A stretch of DNA of 64,000 bases from Desulforapulum autotrophicum HRM2 (lineage in GTDB: Bacteria > Desulfobacterota > Desulfobacteria > Desulfobacterales > Desulfobacteraceae). The notes under the pieces are model-generated. The model made no database searches and was not told the origin of the DNA. It saw nothing but the letters and a program-made list of their open reading frames with translations. Location of the stretch: positions 5,154,001 to 5,218,000 of the forward strand of contig NC_012108.1 in assembly GCF_000020365.1 (NCBI RefSeq), given 5' to 3'. The first letter of the stretch is position 1. Each line of letters starts with the position of its first letter. Below, piece after piece: positions 45,001 through 52,486 of this stretch. The position numbers and the translations under genes were made by a program.

Positions 45001-45363
45001 TTACTTCTGGTTTTTTCCATACATGGCCACAAATCGCTGAAGCTTTTCAGCCTGGGCCGCCATATAGTCTACCCAGATGGCAAGCACCTCCCGTCCCTCA
45101 TGGGTAATGGTGTACATTCGCTTGGCAGCCCCAGCCTCAGTGGTATCCCATTCAGAGACCACAAGTCCGTCTTCCTCCAGCCGGCGAAGGTGGCGATAAA
45201 TCATTCCCGGAGGGGCCTGCCCCTCGACAAACCCGTAAAGGTGAATCGTGTTTATCAACTCATACCCATAGCAGGGTTTTGAGAGAAGGCCCATGAGGAT
45301 AGACGGCTGAATATATCGCTCCTGACGTCCGGACAGCGTACTCTTTTTTTCCTTGTCTTTCAT
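45001..45363 (-). CDS. PadR-family transcriptional regulator
   Basis: A winged-helix repressor of 120 residues from ATG 45363 (AAGGAAGG site); ATG 45381 would add six residues. Typical PadR features: QPSILMGLLSKPCYGYELI, GMIYRHLRRLEEDGLV, and KRMYTITHEGREVL followed by a C-terminal helix. It is divergent from a 70-residue protein gene at 45470 and may control it. ACAT-rich sequence at about 45389-45412 could be the operator. Confidence 0.88.
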   Translation of the reverse strand: MKDKEKKSTLSGRQERYIQPSILMGLLSKPCYGYELINTIHLYGFVEGQAPPGMIYRHLRRLEEDGLVVSEWDTTEAGAAKRMYTITHEGREVLAIWVDYMAAQAEKLQRFVAMYGKNQK

Positions 45364-45469
45364 AAATCCCTTCCTTGACATATATCCTACAAGGACATAT
45401 AATATTTATTAGACATACTGCACCATAGTAGTATATCCCCCCAAAAACAGCAACCAAGGGAGGCAGGTC

Positions 45470-45682
45470 ATGGCAAAAATTTTTGTCAGGGAACGACGTA
45501 AAGTAGAAGAAGGGGAAAAAAAGCCCAGATTCCGTGTGGTGGGCGTGAGCGGTGGAGATATCAAACTTTATGTAAAGCATATCCGCAGAAACGAACTTAC
45601 ACAGATTGCCGGCGACACGGGGGCGGATGTTGTTTATCTTCCCACCCATGACAGCGGCAAAAAAGACGGTTCTGGAAAATAA
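45470..45682 (+). CDS. Small conserved-looking protein of unknown function
   Basis: A 70-residue, basic N-terminus protein with a strong GGGAGG site. I do not recognise it. Central FRVVGVSGGDIKLYVKHIR suggests a small beta-rich fold. The gene is divergent from padR (about 100 bp apart), a common layout for a PadR target. Confidence 0.65.
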   Translation: MAKIFVRERRKVEEGEKKPRFRVVGVSGGDIKLYVKHIRRNELTQIAGDTGADVVYLPTHDSGKKDGSGK

Positions 45683-45684
45683 AA

Positions 45685-45716
45685 ATCCCCCCGGCCCTTT
45701 TACAAGCCGGGGGGAT
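45685..45716 (-). terminator. Intrinsic terminator of the Mo-storage-like gene
   Basis: ATCCCCCCGGC/GCCGGGGGGAT forms a perfect 11-bp stem with a 10-nt loop; on the minus strand it is followed by TTTTTATTTT, just after the stop at 45728. On the plus strand no T-run follows, although the hairpin may still slow transcription of the 45470 gene. Confidence 0.85.
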
Positions 45717-45727
45717 CACAGGTGCGA

Positions 45728-46576
45728 CTATTTGTAGATGATAGTGCCCACATGTTCACCCTTGAGGGCTGCACCGATGTATTCGGGGTGGTTGAGGGCA
45801 TCAATGATCTGGAACTCTTTAAGACATTTAGCCCGCTTCATAAAGGTTAGAATCGGGCGTTCAATGATAAGATCGTCAAGGTCAAGTGCCAGGAGTTCAT
45901 CAACCGAAATCCTGTCGTAGAACATCAGTTTTTCAAGATCCTCGGCCTTTTTGGGGTCCTTGCCGTACAATCCCTTTTCATCCTTGAGGTAGATCAGCGA
46001 GCGGGCACCGATGTTCTCGGCCAGCAAAAAGGCTCCACAGTCTGTCCGATGGGGAGGAATGGATCCGAACTCTGCCGGATGTTCAAAAAAACCATAGGGA
46101 GGAATGCCGTAGGTGATTGGCAGATATCCCTGCCGGCAGAACATGGTCAGCTGTTCCAGGTGATCACCGTGGCCGATCTTAACCCCGCCATGCTTTGCCA
46201 GAAGGGCGGCAAGCATCTCTGCATTCTGCCAGGAGACCTTGTCCCCAAGCTTGGAAAGAATACCGGTGGGCATACCAAGGTCCACACCGATATTGTAGAC
46301 ATGACGCGCCCGGGTTCCTCCCCCTGTCATGAGCAGAATCTTATACTCTTCCTTGAGCTTGATCAATTCATCAATGATGGGAAAAACGGCCTTGCCTCCC
46401 CGGTCCATGATGCTCTGCCCCCCGATCTTCAAGACATTGACATCCGGGTGCATGCGAAAATATTCGCTGGATTCGGTCTTCTTGAGGAATGTTTTACTGA
46501 CCAGGGACTCTCCCATCATCGGGGTATCAATATGGAGTCTCCCTTTTTCATCTTCTTCTTTGATCAATTTACCCAT
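45728..46576 (-). CDS. Molybdenum-storage-protein-like amino acid kinase family protein
   Basis: A 282-residue protein starting at ATG 46576 after AAAGGGGG. The amino acid kinase fold is shown by VLKIGGQSIMDRGGKAVFP, LLMTGGGTRARHVYNIGVDL, PPHRTDCGAFLLAENIG and YLKDEKGLYGKDP. These motifs match the Azotobacter molybdenum storage protein subunits (MosA/MosB) more closely than UMP kinase, notably the GGGTRARH and PPHRTD segments. It would bind polyoxomolybdate or tungstate in an ATP-dependent cage. Only one subunit gene is present. A UMP-kinase-like role cannot be excluded. Confidence 0.8.
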   Translation of the reverse strand: MGKLIKEEDEKGRLHIDTPMMGESLVSKTFLKKTESSEYFRMHPDVNVLKIGGQSIMDRGGKAVFPIIDELIKLKEEYKILLMTGGGTRARHVYNIGVDLGMPTGILSKLGDKVSWQNAEMLAALLAKHGGVKIGHGDHLEQLTMFCRQGYLPITYGIPPYGFFEHPAEFGSIPPHRTDCGAFLLAENIGARSLIYLKDEKGLYGKDPKKAEDLEKLMFYDRISVDELLALDLDDLIIERPILTFMKRAKCLKEFQIIDALNHPEYIGAALKGEHVGTIIYK

Positions 46577-46712
46577 GGTTCCCCCTTTGGTTGCGACATT
46601 GAAAAAACCTGATAACGCTGGCATGATGATTCAGATGGATCTTTGAAAGGTAACACCGTCCCTGGACGGAATCAAGGCAACGGCATGTTTTTATTTTTAA
46701 TATCCACCCGTT

Positions 46713-47210
46713 TCAGGATGGGCCCATGTTCTTGAGGATTTCTTTTACCTGGTTGCCGTTGGCAAGTTTTCCAAAATGTTTCATCACGGTTCCCATGGCC
46801 TGCATGGGACTGTTGAACTGAGACAAATCCACCGTGTTCCGTATCCATTGTTCGATCTCTTCTGACGTTGCCATCTTTGGAAGATAACGGTTCAACAGCT
46901 CCAGGTAATCCGAGGTGGTCTCTTTTTTAATCTCGAGCATGGTCTTTTCCGATTTAACAAATTTACGGATGATGTCATGGAGGTCTTCATCGGTAATCTC
47001 TTCGGGCTTCTTGACCCGGGTGGTTTTTTTCCCGCTCTCCAGGGTAATGGAAACGGTAAGGGAGGGAAAGGCCCCCATGATGAGTCGCATGGTATCCCGT
47101 ACTGCTATATCCTTTTTGACCATGGCATGCTTCATATCCTGACGGATCTTATCGTAAAGGGAAATCCCCATTGACGCGTCCCATCCGTATTCGGTGCTGG
47201 TATCTGACAT
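46713..47210 (-). CDS. GatB/YqeY domain protein
   Basis: A 165-residue protein; ATG 47210 (AAGG nearby) is preferred over ATG 47234. It holds the YqeY helical domain: KIRQDMKHAMVKKDIAVRDT, EITDEDLHDIIRKFVK, and the C-terminal PMQAMGTVMKHFGKLANGNQ, the tRNA-binding-like tail shared with GatB. The N-terminal 15 residues are extra. Function of free-standing YqeY proteins is not established. Confidence 0.88.
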   Translation of the reverse strand: MSDTSTEYGWDASMGISLYDKIRQDMKHAMVKKDIAVRDTMRLIMGAFPSLTVSITLESGKKTTRVKKPEEITDEDLHDIIRKFVKSEKTMLEIKKETTSDYLELLNRYLPKMATSEEIEQWIRNTVDLSQFNSPMQAMGTVMKHFGKLANGNQVKEILKNMGPS

Positions 47211-47461
47211 TGACAACCTTGCTCCTTTTATCATCGTTTATTTACAACCATATATTATCCTGTCACCATAACACATTCAAGGACCCATCTCCACAGGGAA
47301 AATCCATCATAGAACGAGGTTTATACTGAACAACCCATGGATGTTGGAGAAGTCATTTCCATCTGTTTGCCGCCATGGACGGCGGATTTAAGACCTCCTG
47401 CTGATGAAATCCTAATTTTACTTTGTTGCAGGGGGTGTTGATGGTAAACTTAAAAAGGGTC
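47211..47461. other. Intergenic stretch before the half MITE
   Basis: About 250 bp without a gene. The promoter of the YqeY gene is expected at its left end. No repeat or terminator was noticed. Confidence 0.4.
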
Positions 47462-47542
47462 TGAAATATGTGCCCTTTGATGCAACCCAGAATACGAGCT
47501 GAAAGACAGGCAAAATACAGGGATTATTTGTTTCTGATCCCC
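47461..47542. mobile_element. Half copy of the 159-bp MITE
   Basis: The 82 bp align without gaps to 36961-37042 with 12 or 13 differences, including TGAAATATGTGCCCTTTGAT and the terminal TTTCTG..CCC. The left half of the palindrome is absent, so it is a truncated relic. Confidence 0.8.
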
Positions 47543-47595
47543 CTGACCTTGACCAGGGCCTGACGCAGCAATAAACAACAAAAAAGGAAACAGAG

Positions 47596-47751
47596 ATGGA
47601 AAAGCATAACAGCGCACCCCAGCAACCGGGATCAACCGACAAAACAGTTCAGTCGCCAGCAAAAAAGCAGGGACTTATTACAAAATTTCTTACATGGATC
47701 GCCAGGGGGGCTGAAAAAGCACAGAAGGAAGGTTCACTCTGCGGCAAGTGA
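47596..47751 (+). CDS. Small 51-residue protein
   Basis: ATG 47596 follows AAAGGAAA and the frame ends at 47751. The product begins MEKHNSAPQQ, has a hydrophobic-amphipathic central helix (LITKFLTWIARGAEKA), and ends GSLCGK. I do not recognise it. Small proteins of this kind, with one amphipathic helix, occur in deltaproteobacterial genomes. Confidence is moderate because of the good ribosome-binding site. Confidence 0.55.
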   Translation: MEKHNSAPQQPGSTDKTVQSPAKKQGLITKFLTWIARGAEKAQKEGSLCGK

Positions 47752-47766
47752 GGCAAATAAAAAACA

Positions 47767-47785
47767 GCCTGCCGGTCTGGCAGGC
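47767..47785 (-). terminator. Intrinsic terminator of nth
   Basis: GCCTGCC/GGCAGGC with a 5-nt loop; on the minus strand it is followed by TGTTTTTTATTT, 32 bp after the nth stop codon at 47817. Confidence 0.8.
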
Positions 47786-47816
47786 AACCATATCTGGTGG
47801 GCGTTGTGGTCCGGTA

Positions 47817-48455
47817 TTAACTGTTTTTCATATTTGAGGGGCAAATTTCCTGCAGAGGGCATTTGCGGCATAGGGGCTTTCTGGCGTCACAGAACTCTCG
47901 CCCCAGATAAATCATCTGCAGACACAAATCGTTCCAGGACTTCTGGGGAATGATCGCCATGAGATCAGATTCAACTTTGGCGGGATTAAGCCCCTTACTC
48001 AGACCCAGCCGCCGCGAAACGCGATAAACGTGGGTATCCACCACAATGGTGTCCATGCCAAAGGCAACAGACCGTACAAGGTTGGCGGTTTTCCGTCCCA
48101 CACCGGGCAAACCGGTCAATGCGGTCATGGATGTTGGGACAATGCCGCCATGGACCGTCATGATCGATTGGGCACAGGCCTTGATATTTTTAGCCTTGTT
48201 GTTGTAGAACCCGGTGGAAAAAACAATGGGTTTAATTTCATCCAGACTTGCCCCGGCCAGTTTATCAGGGGTTGGGAAACGGTCAAACAGCACAGGCGTC
48301 ACCCGGTTGACCTGAACATCCGTACACTGGGCAGACAGAATCGTGGCAACCAGCAGTTGAAACGGTGTCTTGTGTGCCAACTGGGTCTTTACCGTTGGAT
48401 ACTGCCTTTTTAATATCCGGAGTATGGTATTGATATATGCAGTCGATATTTCCAT
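47817..48455 (-). CDS. nth: Endonuclease III
   Basis: A 212-residue base-excision-repair glycosylase/AP lyase for oxidised pyrimidines. The helix-hairpin-helix LPGVGRKTANLV includes the catalytic Lys; the catalytic Asp lies in DTHVYRVSRRLG. The C-terminal 4Fe-4S loop is C-x6-C-x2-C-x5-C (CDARKPLCRKCPLQEIC). Standard length. It is divergent from the rhodanese gene. Confidence 0.95.
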   Translation of the reverse strand: MEISTAYINTILRILKRQYPTVKTQLAHKTPFQLLVATILSAQCTDVQVNRVTPVLFDRFPTPDKLAGASLDEIKPIVFSTGFYNNKAKNIKACAQSIMTVHGGIVPTSMTALTGLPGVGRKTANLVRSVAFGMDTIVVDTHVYRVSRRLGLSKGLNPAKVESDLMAIIPQKSWNDLCLQMIYLGREFCDARKPLCRKCPLQEICPSNMKNS

Positions 48456-48620
48456 GGGAGCATATATACATCACTGTAAAAAAAACCACAATTGTGATCG
48501 AAACCAGTTGGAACCCTATTTAAAATTACAGAACATTGCAACATTACTTTATCGTGCCTATCATATTAAATGTATCAATTGGCTGTACCAACCATGAACA
48601 GATAACCCGGAGGTGTTCAA

Positions 48621-48932
48621 ATGGTCAAAAAGATCTCTCCCATTGAAGCCAAATCAAGGGTGGATGCAGGAAAAGCCTTGCTGGTATGTATTTATGCCGA
48701 TGCAAAATTCAATGCCACAGCCCATCTGGACGGTGCCATTCCCATGAGCGAATTTGAATTGAAAAAGCCCTCCCTTTCCAAAGCCCAGGAAATCATTTTC
48801 TACTGAGGGTGAGTCAATGATTCATCTGCGGCAAGGCTTGCCGCAAAATATGCCGAAAACGGCTACACCAACGTCAAGGTTCTGGAAAATGGCATTAAGG
48901 GCTGGAAACAAGCAGGTCTTTCCGTTCTTTGA
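48621..48932 (+). CDS. Selenocysteine-containing rhodanese-like protein (two in-frame UGA)
   Basis: Read with UGA as selenocysteine, this is a 103-residue single rhodanese domain. The N-terminus MVKKISPIEAKSRVDAGKAL and HLDGAIPMSEFE are typical. After QEIIFY (residue 61) the codons TGA-GGG-TGA (48804-48812) give U62-G-U64 exactly where rhodaneses have the catalytic Cys (FYC). The frame then continues with VNDSSAARLAAKYAENGYTN and ENGIKGWKQAGL to TGA at 48930. Family similarity on both sides of the UGAs in the same frame argues against a pseudogene. A stem-loop lies just downstream (48827-48845). A good AGGAGG-like site (GGAGG) precedes ATG 48621. Selenocysteine would replace the persulfide-forming Cys. 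Confidence 0.85.
48804..48845 (+). promoter_or_regulatory. Bacterial SECIS candidate
   Basis: The two UGA codons are at 48804-48806 and 48810-48812. TGCGGCAA (48827-48834) pairs with TTGCCGCA (48838-48845), an 8-bp stem with loop GGC. The apex is about 28-30 nt after the first UGA and about 22-24 nt after the second, inside the range of bacterial SECIS elements, with a G in the loop. Confidence 0.65.
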
Positions 48933-49215
48933 TTTCTCAAAAAACAGGATGAATAAGGCGGCGTTGCCAGACTGTCATAGCCGCACATTCCCAGGCGGGG
49001 TGAATTGACACCTAAAATTTGCAAACGGTCGTTGGCTGAATATGCAGTAGTCTCTTTCACACATGCACTCCCGGCATAGCTTTCACAGCGATATGCTTCC
49101 AGAGGCTGATTCCTTGCGATCAGCGCAATGGGGTGGGTGTTGTCAATTTCCCTTTTCGGGTTGCCACGCATTTCTTTAACCAGCCAATCCCGAAAGTTGA
49201 GTAAATAGCCCTAGA
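48933..49215. other. Intergenic region, possible gene remnant
   Basis: About 280 bp without a supported gene. A minus-strand frame from 49171 (ANDRLQILGV, AYRCESYAGSAC) overlaps the rhodanese gene and has no ribosome-binding site. It might be a decayed coding or element remnant; I could not name it. Confidence 0.35.
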
Positions 49216-50487
49216 TTAAAGGCAAAAATCAACCGTCATATCCCCTGCCCCCAGGTTCACCGTGGCAGCCGCTTCTGGCATGCGGCTGATCACCCGGCCC
49301 CTGCGGACAACAAAAAGTCTTGCCGGGCGAAGGCGGATGGCCTCCTGTTTAGACCTGGCCTGGAGGATGACCATGTCTGCATTGCAGCCCGGTTTAAGCC
49401 CGTAATTCTCAAGATTCAACGTCTTAGCACCATTTTCAGTGACCCCGTCAAACAGGGCCGCCTGCTGGTCAACCCCTGTCATATGAAGGGCATGGGCACC
49501 CATGTGGACCACCTCCAGCATGTCGTGGGTGCCCATGGGATACCAGGGATCCATGACATCATCATGGCCGAGACTTACGTTTATGCCAGCATCAAGGAGT
49601 TCGGGAACCCGCATGAGTCCCCTTCTTTTGGGGTAGGTGTCATGGCGGCCCTGGAGATTCATGTTCACCAGGGGATTACAGATGCAGTTCAGCCGTGCCT
49701 CTGCCATCAGGGGTACAAGCTTTGACACATAGTAGTTGTCCATGGAGTGCATGCTGGTGAGGTGGGAGCCTGCCACCCTGCCCTGGAGCCCGAGGCGCTG
49801 GGTCTCAAAGCTGAGGCTTTCAATGTGGCGGGAAAGGGGATCATCTGATTCATCACAGTGCATGTCAACCATGCATCCGCGTTGTGCGGCAAGCTCGCAC
49901 AACAGACGAACCGATTCTCTGCCCTCTGCCATGGTTCTTTCAAAATGGGGAATGCCGCCGACAACATCCACCCCCCGATCAAGAGCCCGGGTCAAAAGGG
50001 CCATGCCGTTTTTGGACCGAAGAACCCCATCCTGGGGAAAGGCAACCAGCTGAATATCCATGAAGGCCTTCATCTCCCGGCGCAGTTCAAGCAGGGCATC
50101 CACGGCCATGAGGGTGGGATCTGTGGTGTCCACATGGCTCCTGACAACAAGGTTGCCCTTTGCAATGGACCACATCAGTAGTTTTTTGGCCCTGGCCTTG
50201 ACCGCTTCAAAGGTAAGCTCCGGCTTTAACTCCCCCCAGATCTTGATTCCTTCAAGCAGGGTTCCTGTCCGGTTCAACCGTGGCATGCCCATGGAAAGGG
50301 TAGCATCCAGGTGAATATGGCTCTCCACAAAGGGAGGGGTGACCAGATATCCACCGGCATCAATTGTATTCAGAAATTTTGATTGGATGACAGGGGCAAT
50401 CTCAACTATTTTGCCGTCCCTGCAGCCGATTTGAACGGGTGTTTTACCTCCGTGGAGGTGTGCGTTTACCACCAGAAGATCAAGCAT
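49216..50487 (-). CDS. Cytosine-deaminase-like amidohydrolase
   Basis: A 423-residue metal-dependent hydrolase of the CodA type: HxH in VESHIHLDATLSMG (about residue 57), further ligands in HCDESDD and LGHDDVMDPWYPMG. The enzyme would deaminate cytosine or a related heterocycle in the cytoplasm. It is the last gene of an operon with a nucleoside-type ABC transporter (2-bp gap), which suggests it processes the imported base. Confidence 0.9.
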   Translation of the reverse strand: MLDLLVVNAHLHGGKTPVQIGCRDGKIVEIAPVIQSKFLNTIDAGGYLVTPPFVESHIHLDATLSMGMPRLNRTGTLLEGIKIWGELKPELTFEAVKARAKKLLMWSIAKGNLVVRSHVDTTDPTLMAVDALLELRREMKAFMDIQLVAFPQDGVLRSKNGMALLTRALDRGVDVVGGIPHFERTMAEGRESVRLLCELAAQRGCMVDMHCDESDDPLSRHIESLSFETQRLGLQGRVAGSHLTSMHSMDNYYVSKLVPLMAEARLNCICNPLVNMNLQGRHDTYPKRRGLMRVPELLDAGINVSLGHDDVMDPWYPMGTHDMLEVVHMGAHALHMTGVDQQAALFDGVTENGAKTLNLENYGLKPGCNADMVILQARSKQEAIRLRPARLFVVRRGRVISRMPEAAATVNLGAGDMTVDFCL

Positions 50488-50489
50488 GA

Positions 50490-51431
50490 TTATCGTTCTC
50501 CTTTTCGAAATGGGATGAGCAGGGCTTTGGGATAGGCTGCCTTTCTGGACATGATGATCAGGGCAACAATGGAACAGACATAGGGCAGCATCAGATAAAA
50601 CTGGTAGGGGATGGCCATGCCGGCCTGTTGCTGAACCCGCATCTGGACGGCATCAAAGGCGGCAAAAAGAAGGCAGCCGGCAAGGGCCTTGTAGGGTTTC
50701 CAAGAGGAAAACACCACAAGGGCAATGCAGATCCAGCCCCGGCCGTTGACCATGCCGATATAATAGGCATCAAAAGCAGACAGTGTCAGAAAGGCACCGC
50801 CAACGGCCATCATTGCACTGCCTGCACATACGGCAAGGGTCCGGAGCAAAAAGACGTCCAGACCCTGGGCTTCAACGGCCAGGGGATTTTCACCGACCAT
50901 GCGAAGGGCAAGACCCAGGGGGGTCTTGAACAGAACAAAAGCCACCAGGACCACTGCGGCAAGGGCAACAAAGGTCAGGGCACTCTGGCTGAAGAGCACC
51001 TCTCCCAGGAAAGGAATATCCCTGAGCAAGGGGATATCCAGGGAGTGAAAGGGTATGATTTTAGGCGGCGTTGTTGCCTTGGGCAGCAGCATTCTGAATA
51101 CAAAGGCACTCAGGCTTGAGCCGAGCATGGTGATGCCAAGCCCTGTCACATGCTGGGAAAGTCCCAGGTAAACCGTAAAAAGAGAGTGAACAAGGCCGAA
51201 TATAACGCCGATAACTGCGGCAAAAACAACCCCTCCCCAGAGGGATCCCCCCTGGTAGACCCACATCCAGCCGCCCATGCAGCCTGCAGCCATGATGCCC
51301 TCAATACCGAGGTTTAAAACCCCTGCCCGTTCACAGACAAGTTCACCCAGGGTGCCAAAAACAAGCGGAGTAGCCATGCGGATGGTGGCCATCCAGAACC
51401 CTGTTTCAACAAGAAAACCAATGATATCCAT
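50490..51431 (-). CDS. Nucleoside-type ABC transporter permease 2
   Basis: A 313-residue permease of the branched-chain/BMP family (YufQ/NupQ-like) with eight to ten hydrophobic helices. The EAA-like region PLVFGTLGELVCERAGVLNL and NLGIEGIMAAGCMGG are diagnostic. It pairs with permease 1 (5-bp gap) and the double ATPase. Confidence 0.9.
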   Translation of the reverse strand: MDIIGFLVETGFWMATIRMATPLVFGTLGELVCERAGVLNLGIEGIMAAGCMGGWMWVYQGGSLWGGVVFAAVIGVIFGLVHSLFTVYLGLSQHVTGLGITMLGSSLSAFVFRMLLPKATTPPKIIPFHSLDIPLLRDIPFLGEVLFSQSALTFVALAAVVLVAFVLFKTPLGLALRMVGENPLAVEAQGLDVFLLRTLAVCAGSAMMAVGGAFLTLSAFDAYYIGMVNGRGWICIALVVFSSWKPYKALAGCLLFAAFDAVQMRVQQQAGMAIPYQFYLMLPYVCSIVALIIMSRKAAYPKALLIPFRKGER

Positions 51432-51436
51432 ACGGC

Positions 51437-52486
51437 CTACCCCCTTCGTATCCTGTAGGTTGTCAAAAAAAGGGCAACAAGCACGGACAAAAGCGACACG
51501 GCAGTGGTTACATCAGCAATATAGTTTGAAATGTTGATGGCCCGGCTCATGGAATCAGCACCGATATAAATCATTGCAACAAAGAGGGCGCCTGCAATCA
51601 CCCCCAAAGGATTCAGCGCACCGAGCATGGCAACCACAATGCCCGTATAGCCGAACCCCGGAGAAAGATCCGTGGTCAAATACCCCTTGACCCCGCAGAG
51701 TTCACTGACCCCTGCCATTGCGGCAAGTCCCCCGCTGATAAGGGCCGTGCGGACAATCGTGGCACCCACGGGCATGCCGGCAAAGGTGCTGGCCGTGATG
51801 CTTGACCCAACGGCCCTTATTTCAAACCCCCAGGTGGTGTACGCCATGAACCACCAGACAAACACGGCAGACACAACAGCGATTATGAAACCAAGGTGAA
51901 ACCGCGTCTTTGCCATGAGGACCGGCAGCATTGCCGTATCAACCACAGGCGCTGATTGGGGCCACCCCATGGCCATGGGGTCCTTCCAGGGGCCGAAAAC
52001 AAGCCAGTTTACAAACAAAAGCACAACAAAATTGAGCAAAAGGGTGGTGACCACCTCGTCCACATTGAGCCTTGTTTTAAGAAAGGTGGGCACCAGAAGA
52101 AAAAGCCCGCCGGCAAGGGCACCGGCCGTAAAGAGCCAGGGGATCATCACAATGGCGGGAAGGGTTTCGCCCCGGGTTCCCAGAAAAACAGCCATGCATG
52201 CGCCAACGTAGAACTGGCCTTCCCCCCCGATATTCCACAGCTTTGCCCTGAAGGCCACAGCGGCTGCCAGCCCGGTAAAGATCAGTGGGGTGGCCCGGGT
52301 GAGGGTTTCACTCACGGCAAACCTGGACCCCAGGGCGCCCTTGAACATGAGCATCCAGCCTTCAACTGGGGACGCACCTCCCCAGAGGATAAGAACAGAG
52401 CAGACGGCCATGGCAAATCCCACGGCGATAAAAAGGGCTGCAATCAATCTCAAAAAAGACCTGTTTTCTCGAATTTCAAGCCGCAT
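51437..52486 (-). CDS. Nucleoside-type ABC transporter permease 1
   Basis: A 349-residue permease (YufP/NupP-like). ATG 52486 lies about 11 nt after GGAGG, inside the end of the ATPase gene, and is preferred to ATG 52525. The motif PLIFTGLAAAVAFRAKLWNIG with GGEGQFYVG is typical. Several membrane helices follow. Confidence 0.88.
   Translation of the reverse strand: MRLEIRENRSFLRLIAALFIAVGFAMAVCSVLILWGGASPVEGWMLMFKGALGSRFAVSETLTRATPLIFTGLAAAVAFRAKLWNIGGEGQFYVGACMAVFLGTRGETLPAIVMIPWLFTAGALAGGLFLLVPTFLKTRLNVDEVVTTLLLNFVVLLFVNWLVFGPWKDPMAMGWPQSAPVVDTAMLPVLMAKTRFHLGFIIAVVSAVFVWWFMAYTTWGFEIRAVGSSITASTFAGMPVGATIVRTALISGGLAAMAGVSELCGVKGYLTTDLSPGFGYTGIVVAMLGALNPLGVIAGALFVAMIYIGADSMSRAINISNYIADVTTAVSLLSVLVALFLTTYRIRRG

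Noticed and set aside
48621-48806. Rhodanese gene as a simple truncated pseudogene
   Set aside because: Conserved rhodanese sequence continues in the same frame after both UGAs, with a normal stop and a SECIS-like stem, so selenocysteine is the better reading.
48863-49171. 102-residue minus-strand frame behind the rhodanese gene
   Set aside because: It overlaps the selenoprotein's 3' end, has no ribosome-binding site and no recognised domain.
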